A stretch of 64,000 bases of DNA. Source: Polyporus tsugae. Taxonomy: Eukaryota; Basidiomycota; Agaricomycetes; Polyporales; Polyporaceae. The first letter of the stretch is position 1, and the number at the start of each line of letters is the position of its first letter. Below are positions 1 through 11,469 of this stretch, one piece after another. Location: NCBI GenBank assembly GCA_024305745.1, contig JAHRBS010000014.1, positions 7,501-71,500 of the forward strand. Direction: 5' to 3'. Made by a program: the position numbers and the translations under genes. Under the pieces are notes generated by a model that was given only the letters and a program-made list of their open reading frames with translations, searched no databases and was not told the origin of the DNA.

Positions 1-90
1 AGGAGTGTCATAAGCTCCCGCTGTCGTCAAGTTTCTAGGCTCCTCGGACTCTCATGTGTAACTGAGGGTCTGGCCATGAGGCATATCTGT

Positions 91-474
91 ACAGCGTGGT
101 GTACGTCCTGGACGGTAACATCGGGCACTGTCCCCGACTGTTGAACATTTATCCACCGTTGAGTATTGTCCTCGTGTGATAGATACCTCTAAGCTTATGT
201 TCAACGCGGCAGACACGAGGCAAAGTGCGTGCGTCCCACCGCAGCTGTCCGTCCAGGACGGACACATCCGCCACCGCCCAGTACAGCGTGGTGTACGTCC
301 TGGACGGTAACGTCGGGCACTGTCCCCGACTGTTGAACATTTATCCACCGTTGAGTATTGTCCTCGTGTGATAGATACCTCTAAGCTTACGTTCAACGCG
401 GCAGACACGAGGCAAAGTGCGTGCGTCCCACCGCAGCTGTCCGTCCTGGACGGACACATCCGCCACCGCCCAGG
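91..474. repeat. 192-bp tandem repeat x2 containing the palindrome
   Basis: Two nearly identical 192-bp units (91-282 and 283-474). Each holds one full copy of the 17-bp palindrome (247-263 and 439-455) and begins with a degenerate half copy (around 105 and 296). The units differ at the palindrome centre (A in the first, T in the second) and at a few other bases. No coding frame is convincing: the long minus-strand frames here are by-products of the repeat. Confidence 0.9.
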
Positions 475-695
475 GAGGTTCAACTGTTTCCCGCTCGCGG
501 CCCATCGTCCTCATGTTGCACATTGGTCCTGAATTCGACACATGTTGAGTCCTCGAGGCCGCCTTAGCAACGGACACTGTATTCCACCTATTGTATCACT
601 CCAGTCGCAACGACGAGCCTCTCGTCACCGCGTGTCGGGGCCCAGCGGCCCAGCGGGCACCCACCCGCAAAGTCGACAGGTGTCCTGTCCTCCGT

Positions 696-712
696 GTCCG
701 TCCAGGACGGAC
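696..712. repeat. Single 17-bp palindrome upstream of the first gene
   Basis: A full copy of GTCCGTCC-A-GGACGGAC that ends 27 bp before a TATA box and 66 bp before the ATG of the downstream gene. It belongs to the dispersed family described elsewhere in this block. Its position would allow a regulatory role, but nothing in the sequence separates that from chance insertion. Confidence 0.9.
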
Positions 713-739
713 AGGTCTGTATCCCAGTGCAGGCCTCGG

Positions 740-746
740 TATAAAA
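740..746 (+). promoter_or_regulatory. TATA box of the 1028-aa protein gene
   Basis: TATAAAA, 39 bp upstream of the ATG at 779. The spacing is short but workable for a fungal promoter, and it supports the chosen start codon. Confidence 0.6.
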
Positions 747-778
747 TCACATCGCTCCGTGCAAGTCGATCTGCAACC

Positions 779-3700
779 ATGGCGCCACCGCTGTTCCCTG
801 ATGAGCCTCTCCCTCCTCGAACCATCGGCCTTACGGAGTTCGTACAACTCGCTGAACAGTACTGTAACGACGAGAACATCGACCGTTTCGTCAACCTAGT
901 CCTCGCGGGTCGCGCACCCATAACCCGCCCCAATGCGAACACCAACCAACGCCGTCTTTTCATTAATCCCCGTTACGAATGCGAGTTTCCCGAATGTTAC
1001 ACCATTCTTGGCGACTTTGACTCTGTTATCGGTCTCACTCGTCTCCTTCCATTCAGCAAGTCTATCACCTGGCACTTGTTTCCCCCTTTCTCCGAGACCC
1101 TTACCACTTCCGTCCACATCAAGTGGCCTATCACCAGAAATGTAAGTAAATAACCTACATCAATCGTCACCACTCTCACCCACTCTGTTATTCAGAACGC
1201 CACCCTTCAGGTCCCGCTTCACAAAATTCCGAACTGCCTTTGCTTCAAGTTCAGGACCCGCCACCAGGGTCGTCTCTTCTTCCCAAAGCGATACGACCCG
1301 CACGTCCCTCCCACGCTTAGTAACGAGGTCTTGGCCTCCATCTACGATGATGCCATCCGTCCCGCCCTCGGGGCTGTCGCCCCCGAACTCGCAGTCCAGT
1401 GGCCGGTGAATTTCAGTCACGTCACTCGTCTCGTTCGGAGCCGCACTGGCCAGCTCGGCGCCCTTACCAAGGACATCACCCAGGTCTTTCTTGAGGCCTT
1501 CGCGCGCGAGCTCCTCGATCGCCTGGCCCAGCTCGACGAGAGCTTCGCGGATGCCTTCTTCGAGATCGAGGCCAAAGGCGTGAAGGCTTCCAGCGCTCAC
1601 AACCCCCAGGATTGGTGGGCTCGCAGTGAGGCCCTTGCAGCGGTCTTGGACCCCATCGACCAGCAGCTTATTCCCGACGAGGAGTTGGAGTCACGTTGGT
1701 TTGTCGACGTCGCCCTGGAAGTTCACGCTGAGGGCCGGGTTATGCAATGGCTGACCGAAAGTCACACCCGGCTCATTCGACACATGCTTCCCTCTATCTC
1801 AGAGGACCAGGCCATCGCTTTGAAGCGCAGCAAAGCTTTCAAGGAGGACCTCAGCGGACACCTCACAGCATTGTCCGGCTTCCGCCTCGAGACGGGGACG
1901 AAAGGGCGCGCTGACCATGTCTCCTATATCAACGTCTACACCACCGACAAGTCAGCGACCTATCAGCAGCACGCAGGGACCTATCGGCGTCGCACCGCGC
2001 AGGACCTCTTGCCCAACCCTTTCGAGAAGTTCCTTTCCGACGTCGACACCGTCGCAGAGACCTTCGCCGACTGCGCAGGGGGTTCCGGTGTCCTCCAGAA
2101 CGGTGCAGCTCGTATGGAGGCCCGCGTCGGCCTCTTGTATGCCAAGCAGGCTCTCGCAGACATCCCCGACGACCTCGTCACGGAGTCGATTCTCGCCGTG
2201 GACTCCGCCATCTGGTGGTAAGTCCTCTGTCTATGGTTACCTGTAAGCTTTCTAATAGTTCATTTATAAAGGTACTTCAAGTTCTTCCGCGCATCGGCGC
2301 TCTACCGGCTCTTCAAAGAGTTGGCAAGCTCCCCTCCCGATGCTCGTTCTTGGACACCCAGCCTCATGTTGGGTGCTGTCTGCGTCTACATGTTCAACGC
2401 TGTCATCTACCGCCCTTCCGGGAAGAGGATCGAGGAGGAGCTTGGCAGGCAGTGCGCGTTTTGGACCCATCCCCACGTCCACCCCTACGAGGCAGACTAT
2501 GCGGATGCCGAGTTCGAGAACGTCAACCTCGTCCCTTGCACCCTCGACCGTGGCCTCTACTTCATCGCCGGTCTCGTGCGCGACGAAACTCATGGCGTCT
2601 TCCGTCTCGCCGCTGTCCGTCAGTTAGAACGGGAGGAACTCGCTATCCTCTACAAGAAGCCCAACCTACACGACATCGCGAAGGCCTTCGGCGGGCGTTC
2701 TTTTGGCCTCTCCATCTACAGTCGATCACACAAGGACCGGACCAACACCAGGCGGCCCACCGTCCCCATCCAGGCTGTCAGAGGTCAGCTTACCCTTCAC
2801 AATTTCACCCTCACTCAACACGGCGTCGCGCGCATCCCCACCATGCAAATGACGGGCCCTGACATCGAGAACCTCGACGACCCGGAGGACGAAGAAGTTT
2901 CCTTGGATCGCGCCTTCTCTCTTCTCTGGGCCCAGTTCCCTTCCGACATCATCCAATGCTCCCCGAACCAGAAGAATCGGCACAAGCCTTCGTACATCAA
3001 GCTGAGCCAAGCTGCGCGCGAGGCTGTGACCCACGACTTCTTCCGAGCTGTCGAGCTTCCTTTCGAGGCCGCGTACCTGCGCCTTTGCAATGAGCAGCAA
3101 TGGAGAGAACTCGTCTTCGACAAGTTCTTCCCGCCCAAAGGGACTGTTCTCTCCGATCGCCTTCAGAACTTCCGCAACGCCCGCTATTTCTCGAGCTACA
3201 TTGGCGAGATAGGCCGCCTCTCAGACCACGACGCCACGGTTATCCGCGATGAGCTTTGGATTCTATTCCGAGGGCTGTCCTGGCTCCCGCATCCTTATTC
3301 GGATCGCATGTGGAAGAGCAAGGCCTGGCATCCGCTCCCTGCAGGCTGGAGGGCCCTTCCTCCCGGGCACGACGAACCAGCCGTTCATATCGTCGTCAAC
3401 AGCGCCAAGTGCCCCGATCCTCGCGCCGTCTTTCTGCTCGGCGCGCCTAACCCGCGCGCTCGGGAGGCCGAGCCGGAAGACGAGGAAGACGCCGCGTGGG
3501 TCGAGCTAGCCCAACGCCTCCAAACGATCAACATGACCCACGGAGAGCCTCGCCTCGATCTCGCCCACAGCGTCGGTCCCCTCCTCGACAGCATTCGCAG
3601 CCTCCCAGGTGGTGGGCATGCCCGCGAGCGTGAACGTTCCCCGAGCGTTGCGGGGAGTAGTGCCAGTCAGGCCGGAGGGGCGGGCCGCGGTAACGCTTAT

Positions 3701-3973
3701 CGTCGCGAAGAAGAAGAGGAGTCTAGCAGTGGGGTCGAAGTGGGCCGGGCTCTGAGCGAGCCCCCGGTGGATGTCTTTTCCATCGGACTCACTCGCGGTC
3801 ACGACGACTGGAGCCCGCCGCCCTCGCCCGTACTCATGTTCCCTTCTAGCCCGGAGCTCGTTGAGTGTGCCCTTTTCGACGGACTTGACGCGTCTGACGA
3901 GGAACGGGGCCCGAAGCGCCGCCGCGTGAACTCTGACCGTTTCGTAGATTTCGACGCGTACAGTGATGTTTAG
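779..3973 (+). CDS. Unrecognised 1028-aa protein, partner of the SNF2 gene
   Basis: Three exons (779-1141, 1196-2217, 2272-3973) joined by GTAAGT donors give 1028 aa in one frame, with the stop at 3971-3973. The start was chosen because the ATG follows a TATA box and opens the conserved-looking N-terminus MAPPLFPDEPLPPRT. I do not recognise the family. No transmembrane segment or signal peptide is evident. The body (about residues 1-830) looks globular and rich in Trp, Phe and Arg. The last 170 or so residues are low complexity with acidic runs (EEEEESS), Ser/Pro stretches and a basic GPKRRR motif near the C-terminus that could be a nuclear localisation signal. The SNF2 helicase gene follows on the same strand 1.35 kb downstream, with palindrome repeats on both sides, so the two may belong to one element. 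It could be a structural or DNA-binding partner, but that is inference. Confidence 0.85.
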
Positions 3974-4072
3974 TGTTTCGTGAAAGTACACCGAACGTGT
4001 TTCATACAAATATATGCGTAGTTTGATTCTCAGCTGCGAGTGTTCGTTTCACGCGTGGCTCGGTCGAGACGC

Positions 4073-4758
4073 GTCCGTCCTGGACGGACACAGACAGAGG
4101 CGGGGACGTTCTGCCATAGTTCAACTGGCAAGACCGGCAAATGTGTCCGTCCTGGACGGACACATAGGGAGGGAGCCCTGCACTGTACTTTGCTCCAATG
4201 ATCACATTTCAGGGAGCAGAACTGTCCGTCCTGGACGGACACATGGGGTGTGGGAGCTGTTCGGGCGCTCTCAGGCCTCACCGACTCTTTATCCGTCCTG
4301 GACGGACAAACTGGGCTTATGGCCTGCACTATATTTGACATATCATTTGCATTTGTTAATCCTCAGTCGCTGGGCATTTGTTGATCCCCTGTCAATGGCT
4401 AAGCCACGGAGCAACCTCCTTGGCCGAGCCATTGACAGAGGATCAGCAGCCTCTGGGGCCCAGCACTTGACAGAGGATTAACAAATGATATGTCAAATAT
4501 AGTGCAGGCCATAAGCCCAGTTTGTCCGTCCAGGACGGATAAAGAGTCGGTGAGGCCTGAGAGCGCCCGAACAGCTCCCACACCCCATGTGTCCGTCCAG
4601 GACGGACAGTTCTGCTCCCTGAAATGTGATCATTGGAGCAAAGTACAGTGCAGGGCTCCCTCCCTATGTGTCCGTCCAGGACGGACACATTTGCCGGTCT
4701 TGCCAGTTGAACTATGGCAGAACATCCCCGCCTCTGTCTGTGTCCGTCCAGGACAGAC
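4073..4758. repeat. Near-perfect foldback with eight palindromes
   Basis: An inverted repeat with arms of about 280-330 bp around an axis near 4415. Palindromes at 4073, 4145, 4224 and 4291 in the left arm mirror those at 4742, 4670, 4591 and 4524 in the right arm. Each start/end pair sums to the same value (8831), so the arms carry no net indels in that part. The centre (about 4350-4480) is less regular. The symmetry stops at the outermost palindromes: sequence outside 4073 and 4758 is not mirrored. Some copies differ by a base (ATCC at 4291, GGACAGAC at 4742). A further degenerate palindrome lies at 4853-4869. Confidence 0.93.
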
Positions 4759-5232
4759 TCATCTCGCCCCGCGGTGCGGCGCGGTGAGTGAAGCCATCAG
4801 TCAGCTGAGGTACGGTGACATGCACCAGCGAATGCCAGTTTCCACTGTGCGTGTCCGTCCAGGACGCGCTGTCTCAGCCCGGGAATGGATTGCCAGAGAG
4901 GTGCTTTTGCTTGACCTCCTAGAAGTAAATAACAAGCCCATCAACAAGTGCAGCCCCGCACCCGCGTTGGGTACAAAGAAACATACCGCCCAGAGTATCG
5001 TGGATCTCCGCGAGACTCGGAGTCCGAGGACGTGACAGGCAGGCCACGGAGCATGTGGTCGTTGTGTCCGCGGCCATCACGTCGAGGTTTCTATTTAGGA
5101 AGTCAATTGCAACCTCCACGAGGTTCTTTTCCCGAAAAGGCCATGCAACTTCCTCGAGGGATCGTTGAGGACACCGCGTGTTCAGGGTCGGGCCAGGGCT
5201 CATTGTGGTCGCCGCCGCCTCATGTTGGGCGG

Positions 5233-5239
5233 TATATAT
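5233..5239 (+). promoter_or_regulatory. TATA box of the SNF2 gene
   Basis: TATATAT, 92 bp upstream of the ATG at 5325. The interval is pyrimidine-rich (CTCCCTCCAACCCCC), as is usual near fungal transcription starts. Confidence 0.6.
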
Positions 5240-5324
5240 CAGACAGAGTTCGATGCGCCCGCTCCCTCCAACCCCCTTTCTCCCCACCACCTTCAAGCTC
5301 ACCAGCACCCACCAACTCGACAGC

Positions 5325-8300
5325 ATGCCCTCCCTCGACAACGTCAGCCACCTCCTCACCATCTGCGCGGACACGCCGGAGTCGTTCACGTGGAACGTTT
5401 GGCAAGACCGTACCGGCCTCCTCGCGATGCCGTTCGGCCCAGAGGCGACTTACAAGACGGCCGGCATGAACAAAAAGGAATACAAATTAGCAAAGGTTTT
5501 TTATCGGCGCTGGTTGGAGGAAGTGGGGTCCGCCAAACGGTTGCAGTTTGTTCGCGGGCGGACCGACGCGCACCAGGAGGGGCGCGTGATCGTGAAGAAG
5601 TGGGCGGCTGACAAGTGGGCGGAATGGGAGATCTCGGAGTTGGTCGCTTCGACTCTCGATACCTGCAGCTTCAAGACGTTCGACGTCCCCAAGGCCCTCA
5701 AGCGCGACCAAGTAGTTTATTTAGTGTAGTTGTTTATTATACGGTTTACTGACTTATGTGCACAGTGGCCGAATGCGACGGACCTCGGTATCCGTGACGT
5801 AGTCGCCCCCAACCTCGCCCTTGCGATGTTCGGCCCCGACTGCGTCACGGGGGTGGGGTCGATCCAGGTCGTCCACATCCCCCTCATGCCGGTCGTTGGG
5901 GGTCTCATCGTTTCGGCGTGGGACTCGAGGGGGCGGGCGTGGAAGCGGGCGCGTGCGGGCGCGGTCAAGAACGAGGATAAGTTGGCGCGGGACGTTGCAG
6001 GTAAGCCCCAAGTCCCATTTCGCAGCTTGCAGGCTGACCTTTGTTTGTAGCACTCGAGTCCCCCGACGCAGTGCCCACCCCCTCCGAGATCGCTCGGATC
6101 ATCCAGCGTATCAAGCGGACGGTCACCAAGTCGGAATTGTTCGGCGACGCGGCCATGGTGGAGCTCGTCGCTGCGTGGAAGACCAGGCTCGAGCAGATGT
6201 ACGAGGTGGCGGCGAAAGTCAAGGAGGCGAAGCACGACCGTAAACACCTTTTGTTACTGTTCTTACATTTGTGTTACTGACGCGTTTGATTTACAGGCAT
6301 TCCCGCCGGCCTCCTGAAGGCCCTCAAGGCCCTCGCGGACACGCCAACGGTGCACATCGTCCTGTGCGAGCTCGAGCAAGCGATGGACGACCTCCCCGAA
6401 CACTACCTCGACGCGGTCGCCGAAGCTGCCGACGAGTTCGACTTCTCGGACTGGCTGACGGGCGTCGAGGACCTCCAGGACAAGGACCCGCAGGAGCTTT
6501 GGGCCGGCCTTGGGCTGAACAACGAGCAGATCCCTGGGTTCAACGAGGTCGAGGATCCGCGTGGCGAGGTCAACCCCTGGGACCCGACGCAGTGGGCTAA
6601 GTTCGTCAACACCGACAAGGCGCTCGCTTTCGGTCCCCGGTGGCATCAGCTCGTCGGGATCACGAAGATGTGCGAGCTCATCATCAAGGGCAAACCCCTC
6701 CTCCTCATGGACCAAGTCGGCGTCGGCAAGACGCTCCAGATCGTCGGCGCCATAGTCATGTACCCGATGCTTCGCGCGTACTACCAGAGGAACAAAAGGT
6801 TCCCCCCGCAATTCAGTAAGTCTTTGCCTTTTCTGCTCGTTACTTGCATTTACTAACAGTGTGTATTACAGAGGGCCTGAAGTGCGACACGCCGGACGGG
6901 AACTTGCCCGACCGTCCCCACCTCATCATCGTCCCGGTCCCGCTATTCGACCAATGGATGTTCGAGTTCAAGCGGTACGTCAAGTTCGGCTCTGTCGACA
7001 TCTACCCGTACAAGCACCAGTGGGCCCAGTCCGGGAGGATGGCGATCTGGGACGAAGTGTTCCACCTCAAGGACGACAAGCAGACGCTGAGCCACAAGGT
7101 TCTGCTCGTCGCGTACACGGTAAGCAGCCCAGCTTTGTTTATTAACTTCTGAATATGCATGCTAACGTCTGTAGGCCGCCGAGTCCGATTGTTCGCAGCG
7201 GTTCACGAACACGAAGAAGATCGCTCCCCAGCGGCCCGAACGTGACTCCGCGCTGCCCATGAGGTCGATGCTGTACGATTACCAGTTCGGCATCACCACC
7301 ATCGACGAGGCGGCCAAGATGCGCAACCCCAGCCACCACTGGACGACAATGAACGAGCTCTCCCTCCTCTCCCACTGCACCATCGCGGCGACGGCGACGC
7401 CCATCACGAACTCGCCCTTGGTAAGTACGTTTCTTATGCTGGTTGTGGGACCATACTGACTGCCCTTTAACAGGACTTGGTGTACATCGGCCGGTGTATC
7501 GGGATCCCCGCCTGCGAGGAGGAAACACTCTTGGTCGACATGAAGAAGAAGCTCATGGCCGCCGCGCGCAAGTCCAACATCGAGTTCCGCAACGCTCGCG
7601 AGGACGGCGACTTCGTACAGGGGATCCTCAACGGCGAGATCGACCTCCCGGCCAAGAAGGAGCAGGTCAAGCAAATGACCTCGTACACCGTCGCGCTTCG
7701 CAAGATGTTCAACGGCCACACCATCCGCCGCACCCTGGACGCCGTCGACTGGGAGGGGCGTCCCATCTCGGGGCTGAGCCCTTACGTCGCCCAACAAATA
7801 ATGCTCACGCCGTTGGACGAGGAGTCGGAGGTGTTGGAGGCGACAGCAGCCGCGATCGTCGCTGAGCACGACACCGCGCGCACTGCCGCGATGGTTGCGC
7901 AGGCTGAAGGACACGTAAGTCTTCTCGTTCTCGTTGATACTCAAGACACACAGGGCGGACGCTTCGAGACACGACCGGGTCTCGAAGTGTCCGTCCTGGA
8001 CGGACACACAGGGGCACAGTGCCGCGTCCCAACATGCGGCAGGCTGGAGTGTCAGAGGTGTCCGTCCAGGACGGACACATAGCGCGCCGATGCCTGTTCA
8101 CGGTTTCGCACTGGTGGCAATCGTGATGCAAGCACGGTGGCTGCAGGTGTCCGTCCGGGACGGACACTTCTGCGCTGACTCCTGTCTATGGGCCGGATGC
8201 CGCCAAGAGTGTCGTGGATCTCCGCGAGACCACTGGCAGGCGGGCCCCTCCCTCTCACCTGTCCGTCCGGGACGGATACCATTGGCGCGTGGGGAGACGA

Positions 8301-10788
8301 GAAGACATCGGGCAGGCCCCTCGCTCTCCTTGTCCGTCCTGGACGGATAGATTTCCACTGAGACCTCGTGAAATGCGGCGTGGTGGATTTCACGTCGATT
8401 TGTTATTGAACCGCAGGGGCCCATCCCCCGGTGTCCGTCCGGGACGGACACACTTTGTTCATCTCCACTGTTGCTCACACACTGTTCATCCAGGCTTTCT
8501 ACGGTCGTTTCCGCCGCAGCCACCTCCACTACAAGCTCCTTGATGACCCGCTCTGGGCGCCGAAAGATATGGAGGAGTGGGAGGCCACCACCTCTACGAA
8601 GCTCCAGAACCTCATCGACATCCTCCTCCATCACCTCGCCGACGACAACGCCCCGCTCCTTCGCCGCCCCTCGCAAGACAGCAACGACTTGGAGGCGGAT
8701 CCCGAATGGAAAATGCAGGAGCGCGACGACGAAACCGACTATCCCGACCGCATCATCGTCTACGTCGCCTTCCCTTCCAACAACCACCTCATCACGAAGG
8801 CAATTAACACTTTTCTTCTGTCGTTATCATTACTTATACACTTTGATTTCGCAGGTCTTGAGCTTCTACGGCATCAAGTACATCGAGGTCAACGGCTCCA
8901 AGCGCATGTCCGTGCGCTCAAAGGACATAGCCAAGTTCCGCAACTCCGACCGCGACGGACCCCGTGTTTGCCTGTTGTCGAACGTTGGCACGATGGGCCT
9001 CAACCTCCCCCAGGCCAACATCCTCGTCGCCTTGGTAAGGTTCTATGTCTTACTGTTGTTATTTCTTACCTAACATCCAAACAGGATCAAATGTGGTCGC
9101 ACCAGGACTTGCTTCAACTGATCGGTCGCATTTGGCGCCACCCCCAGAAGAAGCAGGTGTTGGTTTACCAGCCTTGCCTCGAGCACGCCACGGACATGTT
9201 CCTGAGCGTTCTCTCGTTCTCGAAGAACGCGCTCCTCGCCGCCTTCACCAAGTCGTCAAAGCAGACAAGTAAGTTTTTAATTATTATCTTTATGACTCTA
9301 ACAGCTGTTTACTAATGTACTGTAGAATCCATCTTCCGTCATCTCCTTCCGGCCGGGCTCCGGGATGACAGTGACGAGGATGACGAGCCCGAGCCGGAGC
9401 CCGCGACGAAGACCAAGGCCAAGCCTGCGGCCAAGGCAGCCACCCGGGCATCCACCCGTGCATCCACCCAGGCGTCCACCCGGGCGTCCACGTCCAAGGC
9501 CAAGGCCAAGTCGCCCGCCGTCGCTGACGAGGACAAGGAGAGCTCGGAGAGCGAGGACAAGGAGAGCGAGGACGAGGAGGGCGAGGACGAGCAGCCGAAA
9601 GGCAAGGCCAAGCCTGCGGCCAAGGCAGCCCCCCCCGCGTCCAAGCCCAAGCCCAAGCCCAAGCCCAAGCCCAAGTCGCCCGCCGTCGTCGCTGACGAAG
9701 ACGAGGAGAGCAAGGAGAGCGACGACGAGGAGAGCGAGGACGAGCAGCCGAAAGGCAAGGCTAAGGGTAAGGCCAAGGCAGCCCCCCCCGCCTCCACCCG
9801 TGCATCCACGCCCAAGCCCAAGCCCAAGCCCAAGCCCAAGCCCAAGCCCAAGCCCAAGTCGCCCGCCGTCGTCGCTGACGAGGGCGAGGAGGCCGAGCAA
9901 CCGAGAGCCAAGGGCAAGAGCAAGGTCGCCGCCACCGCAAGGGTCGCTCCCGAGGATGACAACGACCAGCAGCCTGAGCCTGCCCCAACCCAGCCCTCCA
10001 AGCGCGACCGCAGGAAGCTCTTGCCAGAAGTGGTGCTCGAATCGCGCCAGTCCCAGTCTGCGCCGGCGGGGAAGAACAGCAAGAAGGACAAGAAGAAGCA
10101 CCCCGCGCCCGAGCCCGCGCCCGAGCCCGTGCCCGAGCCCGTGCCCGAGCTAGCCCCCCAGCCCAAGGTGTCCAAGCCCAAGGTTAGGCCTACACCGAGG
10201 GCACCAGCGGCCTCATCGTCGGCGCGCACCGAGGACACACGCGCGGAGCCCGGGCCCTCGCGTCAGACCCGTCCCGACGCCCCCGCCACCCCCAACGCTC
10301 CCCCCTTGAAGCGCACGGCCAACGTGTCAGGGCATCGCGATGAAGAGGTGGACGACGAGCAGAAGGCCAAGCGGCAGAAGAAGAAGGAGAAGAAGGAGAG
10401 GCAGGCCCTAAAGCGCAAACGCGAGGAAGCCGAGAGAGAGCAACTGGCCCAGGCAGTCACCCTCCCCCAGAACTTTCATTTCGACTTCGACGTGGACCCG
10501 GCGCCCGAAGGTCGCAGCCCACCGGCGAAGAGGGTTGCAGGAGAGGGCGCGGGTGCCTCTGGGAGCGGCGCGGGTGCCTCTGGGAGCGGCGCGGGTGCCT
10601 CTGGGAGCGGCGCGGGTGCCTCTGGCTCTTCTCCCGCCGGCGGTCGTGGTGGTGGGGCTTCTGGCGGCCGCGCATCTAGGCGCGACGATAGCGACAGCGA
10701 TCGGCCAATGGAGGCCAAGGACATTTTTCTGAAGCGGGTCGCGGGGAGCGGCCGGCCTGGTAAGGCGAGTCAGCTCGGCCGCAAGTAG
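5325..10788 (+). CDS. SNF2-type helicase/ATPase (1465 aa)
   Basis: Eleven exons keep one frame: 5325-5711, 5766-6000, 6051-6239, 6297-6815, 6872-7119, 7175-7420, 7474-7914, 8494-8799, 8855-9034, 9085-9268, 9326-10788. Helicase motifs are clear: Walker A DQVGVGKT (about residues 409-416), motif II DEAAK (570-574), a motif III-like TATPITN (near 600), motif V GTMGLNL (near 900) and motif VI QLIGRIWR (928-935). The WRHPQ ending of motif VI resembles Rad5/Rad16-type SNF2 proteins. SNF2 enzymes move along DNA or remodel chromatin using ATP; the substrate here is unknown. About 490 C-terminal residues are low complexity: KPKPKP runs, acidic SED-rich blocks and GASGSGA repeats. Intron 7 (7915-8493) is 579 bp against 50-60 bp for the others and is filled with palindromes. 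The intron at 8800-8854 has a GC donor. No RING or chromodomain was seen. Some splice choices are unverified. Confidence 0.92.
7915..8493 (+). repeat. 579-bp intron holding six palindromes
   Basis: GTAAGT donor and CAG acceptor with flanking exons in phase 0. Palindromes lie at 7989, 8060, 8149, 8261, 8332 and 8433, spaced 71-112 bp apart, with centres T, A, G, G, T and G; those at 8261 and 8332 end in GGAT. The spacer at 8200-8230 shares 29 of 31 bases with 4986-5016 upstream of the same gene. It looks like a palindrome array that grew within or entered an ordinary short intron. Confidence 0.85.
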
Positions 10789-11184
10789 ACTTGTTATTCT
10801 TCGCATATCGCTCTCGTTTGACTCGGACAACTGTACTATAGCATTCTGGATACGACGCACGGCTGAGATTGTTTGTTGGACTGTCGATAGGACTGTATCT
10901 TCCCATATGTTTACCTTATCCATACCTCTTAATCTCAATCTGTGACCCCCCCTTCAACAGAACAGCACGGGTTGAATTGCGCGGTACAATAAATGGATGT
11001 AGGGCTTACCTGCCTTGTCCATGACGGATTCCAAACCTTTTGACGAACAGGCCTGACCAGATCCCCTCCCGACCAGCTCATCTACATTCCTCTCCCCGAC
11101 GAACTGTCGCGTGTATCAATCCTCAAGGCTGTGCTCACGCGGAATATCACAGGTGTGTGCTGCTGGCGCTGTGCACCCAGAAGA
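10789..11184. other. 3' flank of the SNF2 gene
   Basis: No gene seen. An AATAAA lies near 10,988, about 200 bp after the stop codon, and may be the poly(A) signal. Confidence 0.4.
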
Positions 11185-11258
11185 GCCCGTCCTGGACGGA
11201 CACGGCTGCACGGGCACCCACACACCCCTCGCACGACACCTGTCCGTCCAGGACGGAC
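11185..11258. repeat. Pair of palindromes
   Basis: Copies at 11185-11201 (first half GCCCGTCC, one mismatch) and 11242-11258 (perfect), 57 bp apart with unrelated sequence between them. Confidence 0.85.
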
Positions 11259-11469
11259 GGCCACGCACCCATGCCTGTCTGGCCCATGTCCAGCCACGTG
11301 TGAAAGCAGCCGTTCGTGCGTGTTCAAGTTCTATGGGTCGTTGTTCAGCGTGCCACTTGTTATTAGCGCAACTTCTCGTTATCCAATAACTATTACTTGC
11401 CGAATTTCATTATGACGAATCACACTCGCAATTGTACAGATGTAAATGGCAGCAGGTGACAGAGCAGTG

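Noticed and set aside
4073..8449. CRISPR-like array
   Set aside because: The palindromes are short, have degenerate copies, variable spacing and, in places, duplicated spacers. The DNA is eukaryotic with spliced genes and no cas genes.
9298..10238. Long minus-strand glycine/leucine-rich proteins opposite the SNF2 tail
   Set aside because: They are shadows of the KPKP/acidic low-complexity coding repeats of the plus-strand gene.
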